Source: Anniella stebbinsi (Eukaryota > Chordata > Lepidosauria > Squamata > Anniellidae). Taken from it: a stretch of DNA of 64,000 nt. The first letter of the stretch is position 1; each line of letters starts with the position of its first letter. The translations under genes were made by a program, and so were the position numbers. The notes below the pieces were generated by a model. That model was not told where the DNA came from, did not search any database, and was given only the letters and a program-made list of their open reading frames with translations. This document shows, one piece after another, positions 37,201-46,434 of this stretch. The stretch lies in the NCBI GenBank assembly GCA_029215795.1, contig JARDYH010000001.1:185945654-186009653 (forward strand), given 5' to 3'.

Positions 37201-40200
37201 TTGTTTTTCTGCACAACCATTGGTTATCCTGAAGTGTGGCAGGCTCTGTTGATTATTTCCCCATGCCAACAGAGTCGCGAGGCAAGAGTGGCAGAAACCA
37301 TGGCTGCTCTAGCTCAGTGGGACTCCATCGGCAGGGGAAACAATCCCGTGCCAGCAAGTGCTTGGGGAGCCCTGATTGTGCCATCCCTGGGTGGGACGGT
37401 GCGATCCTCAGCTCCCCATGCACTTCCCAGCATGGGCACATGCCGTCCCTGGGTGGGGTGCTGCAGATCATGGCGCCCCACATGTTCCCAGGGATGGGCA
37501 CATCCTTTGCCACCAACCGCCGCCCCCAATCCATCTGTAGATTGGCTCAAAGGGATAGAAGCAGCCCCTTCCATCCCCTTGGATCGCGGAGGAGCAAAGG
37601 ATGCCTCCTGCGGATGGACATACAACGTCCAACTGCGGGAGAAAGCCATCTGCCAGGATCCGAGCTGCTGCTGTGACGAGCAGCACAGATTCTTCTATAT
37701 CGCATCCCATCCCCATTCGTGAGAACAGAAGGGGAATCCTTTGCTGAGGCAGGAGGGATTCTTGCTCATCCGATTCCCCTGCATCCCTCCTGCCTCAGCA
37801 AAGGATTCCCCTTCTGTTCTCACAAATGGGGGCGGGAGACGGAGGAATCCATGCTGCTCGTCACAGCAGCAGCTCAGATCCTTGTGCGCCCCTTCGTCGC
37901 TGTCATTTCCATAGCAACGGGGCAGTGGGCGGCGTTGTTGTAGCCACCCTCTTCCCTGTTGCTATGGTGCTGAGGGCAAAGGACAAGGGGATAACATTTC
38001 TCTTGGCGGCGCCTCTTCTGTTCCCATCTAGTTTCGAGGCAGAGAGCAGGGAAGTCTGATGATCGCAGGTCTCCCCGCTATGCCTCGAAACTACATGGGG
38101 ATGGAAATGAGGGAAATGATGCCCTCTCAATGGAGAAGTTATCCCTGTGTCAACACATCCTTTCACATTGGGCCCATGGCAACAGGAAAGGGGGTGCCGT
38201 TGCCAGAGCCGCCCCCTTCCCTGTTGCCATAGCCTCAATGGAGAAGGACATGCTGACACCAAGCCATGTGATCCCCTGTGAGGGATGACGTCGCTTGGTA
38301 CTGAAGTTTCCTTTGCCAGAGGCTGAATTGTGTGCCCTAACACATGAGAGTGTTCCAAAGCCCCTTGCTTCTGCGTTGGGGATGGCACATGTTTCTCCAT
38401 GGGCTGCTGCCATAGAAGCAAGAGGCTTCGGAACGGTCTCATAATAATAATAATAATAATATATTTATTTATTTATTCATTACCCGCCTCTCCCAACGGA
38501 TCGAGGCGGGGAACAGCACCAAACACAAAATACAAAACTGATTAAAACACCTAAAACCAGTACATTATTAAAATACCAATAAAACACCAATAAAACACTT
38601 TAAAATTCATCTGGGTAGGCCTGCCGGAAGAGATCAGTCTTTATAGACCTTTTAAATTCCTGAAGACTGGTGAGTTGGCGAATCTCTCCCAGCAGGTCAT
38701 TCCACAATCTGGGAGAGATCCAGCCTCCGACAACAGCCTCAGCCGTCACCAGACAAAGAAGCTTTGGTGGAGCCCTCTCTCCTCTTGACAAGAGGTAGGA
38801 TTCCTCCACGCTGCAGCTCAGCGTGCTGCGTCTTTCCTCCCCCGTTCACTCCTCCCCACAAAATGGTGGCACCCCGGTAAAGTAAGCGGTAACCAGCTCC
38901 ACCATTAGGTGGGGAGGGCAGAGGGAAGAGGGGGAGAGCAACAACGCCATGGAGCGGAAATAGTCCACTCCATGAAGCAGCACTTCCATGTCACCCAAAG
39001 ATGCCCCGGAAACAGCCATCCGTGGAGTGGACTATTTCCACTCCGTGGACTCAAGTGTACCAAAACCACCCGAGATTGACTGCATGCCATCCTAACTATC
39101 AGGACTATGCAGGAGCATTTATAATGCCAAATTATATATCAAACCTACCACTCCCCCAATATAGGAAAGCTTTGATGTTAGCTAGATTAAATGTCGTACC
39201 TGTTGTGCACTTGGAAGGCAGATATAACAAGATCCCTGTTCAAGAGCGTTTATGCCCACGTGACATGGGAAGTGTGGAAACTGAAGCCCATGTATTACTT
39301 TATTGTCCTTTTTACTGTGACCTTCGCAAAGATTTTATTACCCCAATTCTTTTTTTAAAACCAGAGAGATATGAAACATTTTACTTAAAATATTCATTAT
39401 CAGACCGGAACCGGTCTGATAATGTAGCACGATTATGTGCATCTGTGATCACCTACAGAAAAATGATGATGAAACAAGGATAGCAGGCCTTCGTAGGATT
39501 ACCAGTTTCCTGGGGACACTATTACAATTATGAAATTTTGTGTCTCAGATACAGGACTCTTGTTCCTCTGTTTTTAATTGGATTGTTTTTATCATTGCTG
39601 TAATTGTAGCTATTTTAATCTGCTGGTCTGTGACTCTTGTGTCCCTGTTTTTAATTGGATTTTTATAATTGCTGTAATTGTAGCTATTATAATCTGCCGG
39701 TCTGTGAATCTTGTTTGAATTGTTTTTATAATTGCTCTAATTGTAGCTATTTTAATCTTCAGGTCTATGACCGACCATAATAAATTATTTGTATTTGTAA
39801 ATGCTTCACTACCTTGAATGCTTAGTTATAGTAGTAGTTAAAAAGTAGAACCAATTGACCTAGTAACACAAGGAATGGTTTCCTATGTTTATCATTTTAT
39901 TCTCACAGAGATTAAAGTCCATTGGAGAAAACGGATACTTTTGTATTCACAACTTGTGCAACTCTTTAAAAAATGAACATGGATAATACAGGACCAGGTT
40001 ATTTGTTTTTAAGGTGCCACAGTCCTTCCCACGATCCTCAAGACCAAAGATTTCTATGGAAGGCCATAGTGGCTCTCAAGTCTTAACAATTGTGATCTGT
40101 CCATCAAAGATCCCAATTGTCCCAACGTGCCAACATTAATAACTGAACTGTCATATATATTAGTACCCTATACTGCTCCTAAGATGGCCATTATAAGACA

Positions 40201-40452
40201 GTATTGAGCTGGAGGAGAAGAGTAAATAAGCAAAACATTTACCTCATGGAAAGGAAAAGATAACACATCAGTGGAGATATTCTCTTGTCTATAAGTTCTA
40301 TTGAGGTGTTGTATGTGCCTATTGTTAACACAAATAACACTGAGATCAAACTTCTGTACACCCAAAATGCAACGGAGTTGTTCTATCTTCTTGCGAATTG
40401 GCACTCTCCTGATAGGGATGGCTCTCTGCAGGTTACGTATGATCAGGCTCAT
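31136..40452 (-). CDS. YBEY: YBEY, YbeY-family metal-dependent endoribonuclease
   Basis: YBEY is the vertebrate member of the UPF0054/YbeY family of metal-dependent RNases, acting in mitochondrial ribosome small-subunit maturation. Coding exons 40452-40243, 33118-32987, 31491-31423 and 31222-31136 join, all in phase 0, into 165 codons plus stop, close to the 167 residues of human YBEY. Residues 1-10 [10 protein letters not shown], 66-70 FPFHE and 81-98 with [14 protein letters not shown] follow the family. The metal site [12 protein letters not shown] (residues 119-130) keeps all three His. The upstream in-frame Leu codon (TTG) at 40473 is not needed; the ATG at 40452 has G at -3 and matches the human start. 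A non-coding first exon is expected in the CpG island to the right. The gene is head to head with MCM3AP. Confidence 0.97.
31423..31491 (-). CDS. YBEY: YBEY exon 4 (catalytic zinc motif)
   Basis: A 69-bp exon, residues 115-137: [16 protein letters not shown] then TEADWKQ. It carries the HxxxHxxxxxH metal-binding motif that defines the family. Acceptor tttcttgggcag, donor gtaagt. Confidence 0.97.
31492..32986 (-). other. YBEY intron 3
   Basis: Contains an LTR-like block at 32142-32727. The part 31500-32140 and the part 32730-32986 show no recognisable exon or element. Confidence 0.5.
32142..32727 (-). mobile_element. LTR-like block
   Basis: On the minus strand it begins tgaaggacatgggaattat and ends gttgattaca, a TG...CA pair. 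An AATAAA lies at 32224-32219 about 80 bases before the end, as in a U3-R-U5 layout. No target-site duplication, internal region or partner LTR was found, so this is tentative. Confidence 0.35.
32987..33118 (-). CDS. YBEY: YBEY exon 3
   Basis: A 132-bp exon, residues 71-114: [44 protein letters not shown]. The GDI(F/V)(L/I) strand is typical of the YbeY fold. Acceptor tctattcacag, donor gtaagt. Confidence 0.96.
33550..35290 (-). mobile_element. CR1 LINE 5' part: ORF1 esterase and start of ORF2
   Basis: On the minus strand, 35250-35040 codes a Cys-paired zinc-binding segment ([28 protein letters not shown]). Then 34597-34208 codes an SGNH/GDSL-type esterase domain ([40 protein letters not shown]), typical of CR1 ORF1. 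ORF2 endonuclease follows: [20 protein letters not shown] and YDLIGITET at 34075-33960, then [14 protein letters not shown] and [12 protein letters not shown] near 33640. The RT part is missing. Stops interrupt both ORFs. Confidence 0.85.
35340..37061 (+). mobile_element. LINE of unassigned clade, 5' part
   Basis: RT sequence is plain: [40 protein letters not shown]-like '[12 protein letters not shown]', [11 protein letters not shown], a GVKQGC-like stretch near 36270, and LYADDAIL near 36395. These place it among non-LTR retrotransposons. It is unlike the CR1, L2 and L1 copies nearby. Frameshifts and stops are frequent. The element is interrupted at about 37061 and resumes at about 39049. 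Confidence 0.75.
37654..37884. repeat. Largest hairpin of array 2 (~100-bp arms)
   Basis: Arms share gagctgctgctgtgacgagc and gagaacagaaggggaatcct in inverse orientation and are joined by a 25-bp loop (37759-37783). The inner ~45 bp of each arm is nearly identical; the outer part has a few mismatches and small gaps. Confidence 0.85.
38445..38815 (-). mobile_element. L2-type LINE 3' end within array 2
   Basis: On the minus strand it codes [20 protein letters not shown] and [14 protein letters not shown], followed by a 3' UTR with gttccccgcctcgatccgtt and terminal AATA/ATT repeats. Same subfamily as 15570-16680 and 55245-55570. Confidence 0.85.
39049..39800 (+). mobile_element. LINE of unassigned clade, 3' part
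   Basis: Resumes the element broken at 37061. A 161-codon open stretch carries [36 protein letters not shown] and [12 protein letters not shown], a Cys/His pattern common at the C-terminus of LINE ORF2 proteins, and stops at 39481. A repetitive 3' UTR and ataataaattatttgtattt tail follow. Confidence 0.7.
39545..39775. repeat. Three tandem ~75-bp units in a LINE 3' UTR
   Basis: Three imperfect copies, each with ttgctgtaattgtagctatt or a one-base variant and a g(g/a)tctgtga-type word. The third copy is the most diverged. Confidence 0.75.
39801..40242 (-). other. End of YBEY intron 2
   Basis: Mostly AT-rich. A short fragment ttgtttttaaggtgccaca (about 39994-40013) belongs to the same repeat as those in intron 1. 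Nothing else seen. Confidence 0.5.
40243..40452 (-). CDS. YBEY: YBEY exon 2 (start codon)
   Basis: Seventy codons: [18 protein letters not shown], then [28 protein letters not shown] and [10 protein letters not shown]. The exon also carries 29 bases of 5' UTR up to an acceptor (ctatttttcag) at 40482. Donor gtaaat. Nearly co-linear with human YBEY residues 1-70. Confidence 0.97.
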
Positions 40453-40797
40453 CTCAGTAAAATGTGAAGACAATGCAGGTTCTGAAAAATAGTCCTTTTT
40501 CCAAAATGAACATCATTAGTCACCAGTGATAATTACTAAAAGTTGGAGCACAGCAGTTTTAAATAATTGTAGTATTTAAAATAATACTGCTTTGAATAGC
40601 AGCAAAGAACTTTAACATATTTCATCATGGCCATCTAGAATTTCAAGGTTCCCTAAGGCTCACACCCTGTGATAGAAGGGGCAAAGCTTAGGAATTAAAG
40701 AGTGGTACCAGCCAGATCAGAGGATGGAGGATGCTACCTAGAAAGTCCAGGAAAAATGGGCTGTGCCCAGGGGGCTCTAGGGCTGGAGCTTGACTTC

Positions 40798-41690
40798 TGC
40801 CAAAATAAATTTGTTAGTCTTTAAGGTACCACAAAGCACTTCATTGTTTTCAATGCAATGATGTTGGACAGCAAAACAAAAGCTCTCATCAAGCCGCAGA
40901 AAATAGCCTCCCTTTGATTTTGCCTATTCCTCTGAGATTTGCTCTTTCCTCTGGAGATCAAAACCCTCTGTACGATCGCCATGTTTTAACTGTCCCTATT
41001 TACCAGGAATAGTCTGTATTTTTGTTTACTTATCCCAGGCAAATCATTACATTCATTTTGTTCAGGGGTGGGTCACCTGATACCCTCCAGATATTTTGGT
41101 TTATATCTCCCATCAGCCTTAGCCAATATGAACAATGGTCAGGGGTGATGGGAGATGTAGTCCAAAACATCTAGAGGGCACCAGATTGCCTCCCAAGATT
41201 TAGTTTATATTTGGTTTTGGGGATGACAGATTGCAACGTGAAATTACTGAACAATTCATTAAGAGATTCAATTCCATTTCCTATGTTTTGAAAAAAGACA
41301 AAGTTTATTTTTAAAATCACACAACTTGCATTAATCAGAGGGATAGTTGTGATAATAAAAAAATGTTCTAGTGGCACCTTAAAGACTTAGGTCAAAATAA
41401 ACATGTTAGTCTTTAACGTGCCACATGCCACTTTGTAGTTTTCAATGCAATGGTGTCTGTGTGACTGTAATGTTTTGTGAAAGGCAAATATTAAGGCAGT
41501 TACAACTATATGTAGTTCCTGCATTTCAAGACCTCACTGTTTACAATAGTCTCCTCCCAAAGCATGTGCACATAAATCAACCAATTTGAAGTTAAGACTT
41601 CATGCATCGTTAACAGTAATTAGAAAAGCTTGCGCCATAAAGAATTTGTTAATCTTTAAGGTGTCCCAAGCCACTTTATTAATTTTGTCC
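40798..41690 (-). repeat. Three fragments of one interspersed repeat in YBEY intron 1
   Basis: Pieces at 40798-40862, 41361-41462 and 41622-41690 share the wording gttagtctttaaggtaccac or close variants and ttttcaatgcaatg. They look like remnants of one SINE-like family. Exact ends are not visible. Confidence 0.5.
41063..41195. mobile_element. Palindromic MITE (family M1), copy 2
   Basis: Ends taccctccagatattttggt and tccaaaacatctagagggca are inverse of each other; the middle has cccatcagccttagccaata. Good match to 2535-2662. Confidence 0.68.
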
Positions 41691-42215
41691 AAGTTTTGTT
41701 ACCGTAAGTCGCTCGTGTTGTCTCATTCCTCTACAATCAATAGAAGTCAAGTCCCTGAATGGGATGCCTGGGGGTGCAGATCCTGCTTCTAGCATGCACG
41801 TATACAACCCCCGTGTGAACAGACACTGACAGGGCAAGTTCGGGGGGAGGAAGAAGGAAACGGCCGTGCTACAACCACGGCCCCTGGTGCCACCTGCAGC
41901 CTTGTGGAGCATTTGGGGGGAGATGGCGGGTCAACAACAACGTTACCTGTTACTGCGCAGGGCCCAGGCTGGCCATGGCGCTCTTGCCCACCTGGGCTTG
42001 GGTCGCTCACTAACTTCACACCAGACCTGGATAGGGCCCTTTCCTAACGCAGCAGCAGCAGAGTCAAGGAGCTGCCTTACGAGAGCAATACTTCAAAAAC
42101 GAGCTGAGATTACCGCTGTCTCTTAAGTGCTGCGCAGGCTAACACGACTTCCCCCGCTCTCCTCTCACACGTCATCGCCGTCGATAGCCGAGGGAGGAGC
42201 TCCCTAGCCGCCGGC

Positions 42216-42320
42216 ACCGGAAGCCGCGTTTCCTGCGGACCCACCGGCTCAAGAGGGCAAAATCCCACGCAGCCAGCACTTCCGGTGCAAGATCGAACGC
42301 CTTCGCGCGGCCGCCGGAAG
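42216..42320. promoter_or_regulatory. Cluster of ETS-type sites
   Basis: accggaag at 42216-42223, acttccggt at 42278-42286 and gccggaag at 42313-42320. ETS (GABP-like) sites in this form are common in housekeeping CpG promoters. Probably governs YBEY transcription leftward. Confidence 0.5.
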
Positions 42321-43112
42321 GGACGGAGCTTCCCACCTCATCATAGAGGTAGGAGAAGGCGAGAGTCAAGAATGGTTTTACTGCCAGGAGAGACGACGCT
42401 TCCCCCTCCCCCACCGCGTGGGATAAGGGCTGCGTGATGGAGAGAAAAGACCATAGACGACCGGGGGGGGGGGGAGAGAGAGAGAGAGTGTCCAGCGCTT
42501 TTGCACAGCTGTGACGGGGGAGGCAGCCATTTATCTGGGAAGCGGAGGGGGGAGGGAGAGAGAAAGGGAGGGAGAGCTCCCCCCCAATCTTTCTCCTCAC
42601 TCCAGTGTTATTTCGTGCCCTGGCCGGGGGGGAGGGGGGAATAAAGTAATGGCTGAGCATCTAAACATTGTTTTCTTAAAAGTGCCCTCGTCATGCTCAA
42701 TGCGGCCCTTGGCGTGCAGGTCGCGGGGGGGCGGAGAGCGGCCTACGGCGGCCCCTTGTCACGCCATCCGCGGCTCACGCCGCCGGTGAGGGGCGAGTTT
42801 AGGTTGGCGGCCAAAACTCCCTGCAGGCGAAACACCCTTTTCGGATGGCAGCTAAAACCCCCACCCCCGCCCCTTATTCGCATTGCCCCTCAGGCCCCAC
42901 AGCGTCCCATGGCTTGCAAAGAACACCCCGCTCGCTTCGTTGATTTGCGGGAGGAGGAGGAGGAGTTGGGGCTATTTCGGGCGTTTGAAAGATAGAAAAC
43001 GCGAACTCTGGGCGTCACCGCGCGGGAGGCTGAATTAACGCGCCTCTGCCGCGACTTTGATCCACGTTTTCAGCGCTTGTTCAGGCGCCGCCCCGCCGCC
43101 GGCCTCACAAAG

Positions 43113-43122
43113 GCGCATGCGC
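43113..43122. promoter_or_regulatory. Palindromic NRF1 site
   Basis: gcgcatgcgc, an exact NRF1 consensus palindrome, about 200 bp left of the likely MCM3AP first splice donor. Confidence 0.6.
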
Positions 43123-43143
43123 CACGGTGAGACTCGGGCTGCG

Positions 43144-43151
43144 TCACGTCA
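43144..43151. promoter_or_regulatory. CRE-like site
   Basis: tcacgtca is one base from the CRE palindrome tgacgtca and contains cacgt, also acceptable to USF/E-box factors. Lies 21 bp right of the NRF1 site. Confidence 0.45.
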
Positions 43152-43159
43152 CTTCCCCC

Positions 43160-43312
43160 TAGCTGCTTGTTCGGGAAGGAAGAGGAAGAAGAGGAGTGGG
43201 CTGGGCGGCATCTCCTCTTCTGCGGGTGGCGCTGAGCTTCCCCCGCCCCTCCGTCTCTCCGGTCGTTGTTTATGTCCAGAGAGAGATTCCGGGGCTTAAG
43301 GAAATCTTCAGG
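43160..43312 (+). other. Candidate MCM3AP non-coding exon 1
   Basis: The first good donor after the NRF1/CRE sites is gtgagg at 43313. Splicing to the acceptor at 45180 would give a 5' UTR exon here. The start point is a guess from the promoter motifs; other donors in the island are possible. Confidence 0.25.
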
Positions 43313-45180
43313 GTGAGGGAAATGGACTCTGCACTTTCTCAGAGGCACTGTCGATGTTTTAGGGTTGGGCCCTGGTAATGAAAGGCAATTCTGACGTGAA
43401 TTCTGGGGGGTGGGTGCGTGTCGAAGCCGAGCCCTGTGTTAGGGCCGTGGGCGGGGGATGCTGGGAGTTGTAGGACTTTTTCCTGTCTTAAGAAGGCCTG
43501 CTGGGATTGTGTCCTGTGGTTTATGCGACGAGGGTCTCGGAAACGCGGCTGGCTTTGCTCGCGACTCAGTTTCCCCACCTTTGTTCTTAACTGCCTTTAA
43601 TCTTTTTTTTCTGGGGTCAACCTCCCCCTTTCCCGACAAAGTAGGTGAGAGGCTCACGCAGGGCTCAGTCTCGTTGAGATTGTAAATGTGTGTCTGTCAC
43701 TTAAGGAAACAGCCAGGTAGCCCATCCACGGGATCGCATGATGTGCCCGGTACCTAAAGAACTCACTGCACATAGAAAGCGACTGTGCTGTGGAGAAAAG
43801 GTTCAGTTGTTGCGTATGCAAAGGGATTTTATTTGTACGGAAGAGGAGGATTCCGTCTTGTGTGAGCTCTCATTTGTAATCTGAAGTAATCCGAATCAAC
43901 CCAGACTCACATTTACCATCGGAACATGAACCAGGCCTTTGAAAAGGAGTAAATGGAAGCCCAGATTGTTTTCCTTTTTTTGTCACTGACCTGGATTGGC
44001 CCTTCTGTCAAATTTCTCAGGTTATCTCAAAGGGAATAGGAGGGAAGATGGCAGGATTAAAACTTGGTAAATTATATGGTGAGTTGGAGGTGGCAATAAT
44101 CCAGGCCTGGCATCTATGTATCTATTAAGCATACGTTCTGAAGGTAAAGACGGTTTACACTCCTCTCAGGCGTCATAGTTTTGTCTAATAATGGCTTTTG
44201 TTTTAGTAACAGATGTATTAATTATTGGTATTCTCCATTCTTTTTGCTTTCTTTGTTTGGGTTAGTAACCAAAATGAACACAACCAGTCATATTCACAAT
44301 GATGTAGGGCAAGGTACTTATATTAAAATGATTTTGTGTGATCAAACTGGTCTTGATGGTGAGAGAAGTGTGTTATCTACCAATATCATACTGCTCTATT
44401 TTTTAGGTGTCACCACACCTAAAAAATATTGTAGAGTTGAAAAAAAATGCAGACAAGGCTAACTAAAATGATCAAAGGCAATGTTAGAACATCTGAGATT
44501 GTTTAGCTTGGAGAAAAGGTGAGTAAGGGGAGGCATGATAGAGCTATACGAAATTACGCATGGTGTGGAGAAAGCAGATAGGGAGGCATTCATTTCCCTC
44601 TCTCCAAATATTAGAACCCAATGGGGTCATCCCATGAAGCTGATTGATGGGAGATCCAGGACAGATAAAAGGAAGGACTTCTTCACGCAGCACATAGTTA
44701 AACTATGGAATTCGCTATCACAAGATGTAGAGAAATTCCTGGAGGACAAGGCTATCAACGGCTAGTAGTCTGATTGCTATATGCTACCTCCAGTATTAGA
44801 GGCAGTGTGCTGGGGATCATGGATGTGAGTGTGCTGTTGCACTTATGTCCTATTTGTGTGTTTCCAGTTTGCAGCTGGTTAGACAGAATGCTCGACTAGA
44901 TGGACCCTTGATCTGGTTCAGCATGCCTATTCTTATGTTCTTAACTAGCTAGCTGTATAGCTTGATCAAGGGCTAATGAACAACAGTTGTTCTAATGGGA
45001 TGGGTAGGCTGCAGGTTATAGTATCTGTTGCAATATTGGTATACAGTTGTGATATTCCCTTAATGTGCTTCAGTACTGGATGCAGAACATATGTAAAATA
45101 TTTATATTTCTCTGGAAAAAACTTAATTAAAAGATTGTTTTGGTATTCTAATGTTCACTACTTAATATTTTGTTTTGCAG
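43313..45180 (+). other. Putative MCM3AP intron 1
   Basis: Contains a CR1 fragment (44440-44945). The rest, 43320-44430 and 44950-45180, shows nothing recognisable apart from the acceptor with its T-rich tract ending tttgttttgcag at 45180. Confidence 0.5.
44440..44945 (+). mobile_element. CR1-type LINE 3' fragment
   Basis: Parallel to 29480-30030: 'EKADREAFISLSPNIRTQ', KLIDGRSRTDKRKDFFTQHI, then ggacccttgatctggttcag and tattcttatgttctta at the end. 5'-truncated. Confidence 0.8.
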
Positions 45181-45260
45181 GTCACTAGAACAATGGGCTA
45201 GGAGTTGCAAACTGGAGGTTCTAGGTGTGGAAGCTAGTGGGTAAATGCTTGGCTGTGAAG

Positions 45261-46434
45261 ATGAACCCAAATACTCCTTTTAGTGGACAGCAATCTGGAG
45301 TTTTCCAAGCACCATCTGGCACATCAGCTGGGATGTTTCCAGTTCAGCCACAGTTCCCGTTTGGCCAGCTCTCTGGTTTTGGGCAGAACAGTGGAGGATT
45401 GTTAAAGAATCCAGAGTTTACACACTTACCTGACTTTACTGTAACCTCAGGACTACGTGGTTCTTCAGGGCAAGGTTTGGGATTTGGGCAACCCCCAGGA
45501 TTTATACAATCCTATTCTCTTGGACAAGCTACATCCTTTGTGACTTCTGCACCAACCAGCTCTTCCGTTTCCAGCAATCAAGGTTTCAGTTTTAAACCAC
45601 CTACTAATCTTGGGTCTTCTCAGAGTTCTTCTAGCTTTGGAGCTACATCTGGAGAGGCTTCAGGCTTTGTGAGGCCAGATTTCAGCTTCAAAACCCCTGA
45701 AAGTGCAGTGTTCAAGCCTATTTTTGACAGTAGTCCAGAACAAGAGAAAACAAATCTGGTAATCCCAGCTCCTTTCGCATTTTCTTTCCCAGGTGGTAGT
45801 GAACCTGGTAGACTAGCCCCCTTTGCCAGTTCTCAAGAGAGCAGCAGTACAAGCTTCAGCTTTTCAAAACCAGTAAGCAGCAATACTTCAACATCTTCAT
45901 TCACTGCTTCTTTGCCAAGCAAGACCACAGGGGACGAAACAAAAAGATCTCTACTTCTATTTGGAAGTCCAATTAGTGGTTTTACCTCTTTTTCAAACTC
46001 AACTGCTGGGTCTCTGCCTTTGGGGGACACTTTCCAAATCAACAAAACAAGCAAACCAGAACGTGAAGACTTTCTAGCGCCGAATGAACCACTTGCTAAC
46101 CTTGGGAAGGGAGCAAAGAGGAAAGAGGAGCAAGAGCATTCCCCAAGACGACATGATTATGATATTGTGGACGAGCCAGAACTGTCAAGAAGTGATCATC
46201 CTTCCAATAAGCGACCTGTCAGGCTGAATCGCCCACCTACACGAGGCTTGTTTAGCAGAACATTGCTAGATGTGCTGAAAAGCAATAAGAAAGAGTCCAA
46301 AATGGAAAGAGTTTCCCTAGAATCTGGTGAACTGGAACAGACAAATGTGGCAGGGGGGAGCCAGTTTGGTTTTGCAATGGCCAAGCCAGCAGCAATGCTG
46401 AGAAAGGAAGAAAGTAAGGCAAAATTGAAGGAAG
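45261..46434 (+). CDS. MCM3AP: MCM3AP exon 2 (start codon, FG repeats)
   Basis: 1174 coding bases. Begins [13 protein letters not shown], with repeated FG/GF units ([29 protein letters not shown]), [25 protein letters not shown] and [12 protein letters not shown]. The exon includes 80 bases of 5' UTR after the acceptor at 45180. Donor gtaagt. Failure to splice would add 42 codons before a stop at 46560. Confidence 0.97.

Larger units (their letters stand above)
37062..39048. mobile_element. Composite hairpin array (array 2) inserted in a LINE
   Basis: Successive inverted repeats, with arms: 37062-37087/37091-37116 (23 of 26 pair); 37183-37200/37209-37225; 37654-37758/37784-37884; 37909-37933/37942-37967; 38023-38057/38067-38100; 38176-38198/38208-38230; 38258-38275/38281-38299; 38352-38374/38411-38434. 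An L2 3' end (38445-38815, minus) follows, then a last hairpin 38947-38974/39021-39048. The first and last hairpins both contain aatagtccact. LINE coding sequence is continuous on either side, so the block is an insertion of about 2 kb. No protein domain is recognisable in it; class unknown. Confidence 0.72.
42130..43320. promoter_or_regulatory. CpG island, bidirectional YBEY/MCM3AP promoter
   Basis: GC- and CpG-rich DNA lies between the divergent genes YBEY (minus) and MCM3AP (plus). It has three ETS-type GGAAG sites on the YBEY side and NRF1 and CRE-like sites on the MCM3AP side. No TATA box is evident. Both first exons are inferred to be non-coding and to lie here. The same head-to-head pairing exists in human. 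Long frames in the island are composition artefacts. Confidence 0.8.

Noticed and set aside
37117..37722. 201-codon frame in the hairpin array
   Set aside because: Overlaps several hairpins, mirrored by minus-strand frames, no known domain.
40453..40473. Upstream in-frame TTG start for YBEY
   Set aside because: The ATG at 40452 matches the human N-terminus and has a good context; a non-AUG start has no support.
42172..42660. 162-codon minus-strand frame in the YBEY/MCM3AP island
   Set aside because: No match to YBEY, whose start is in the next exon; composition artefact.
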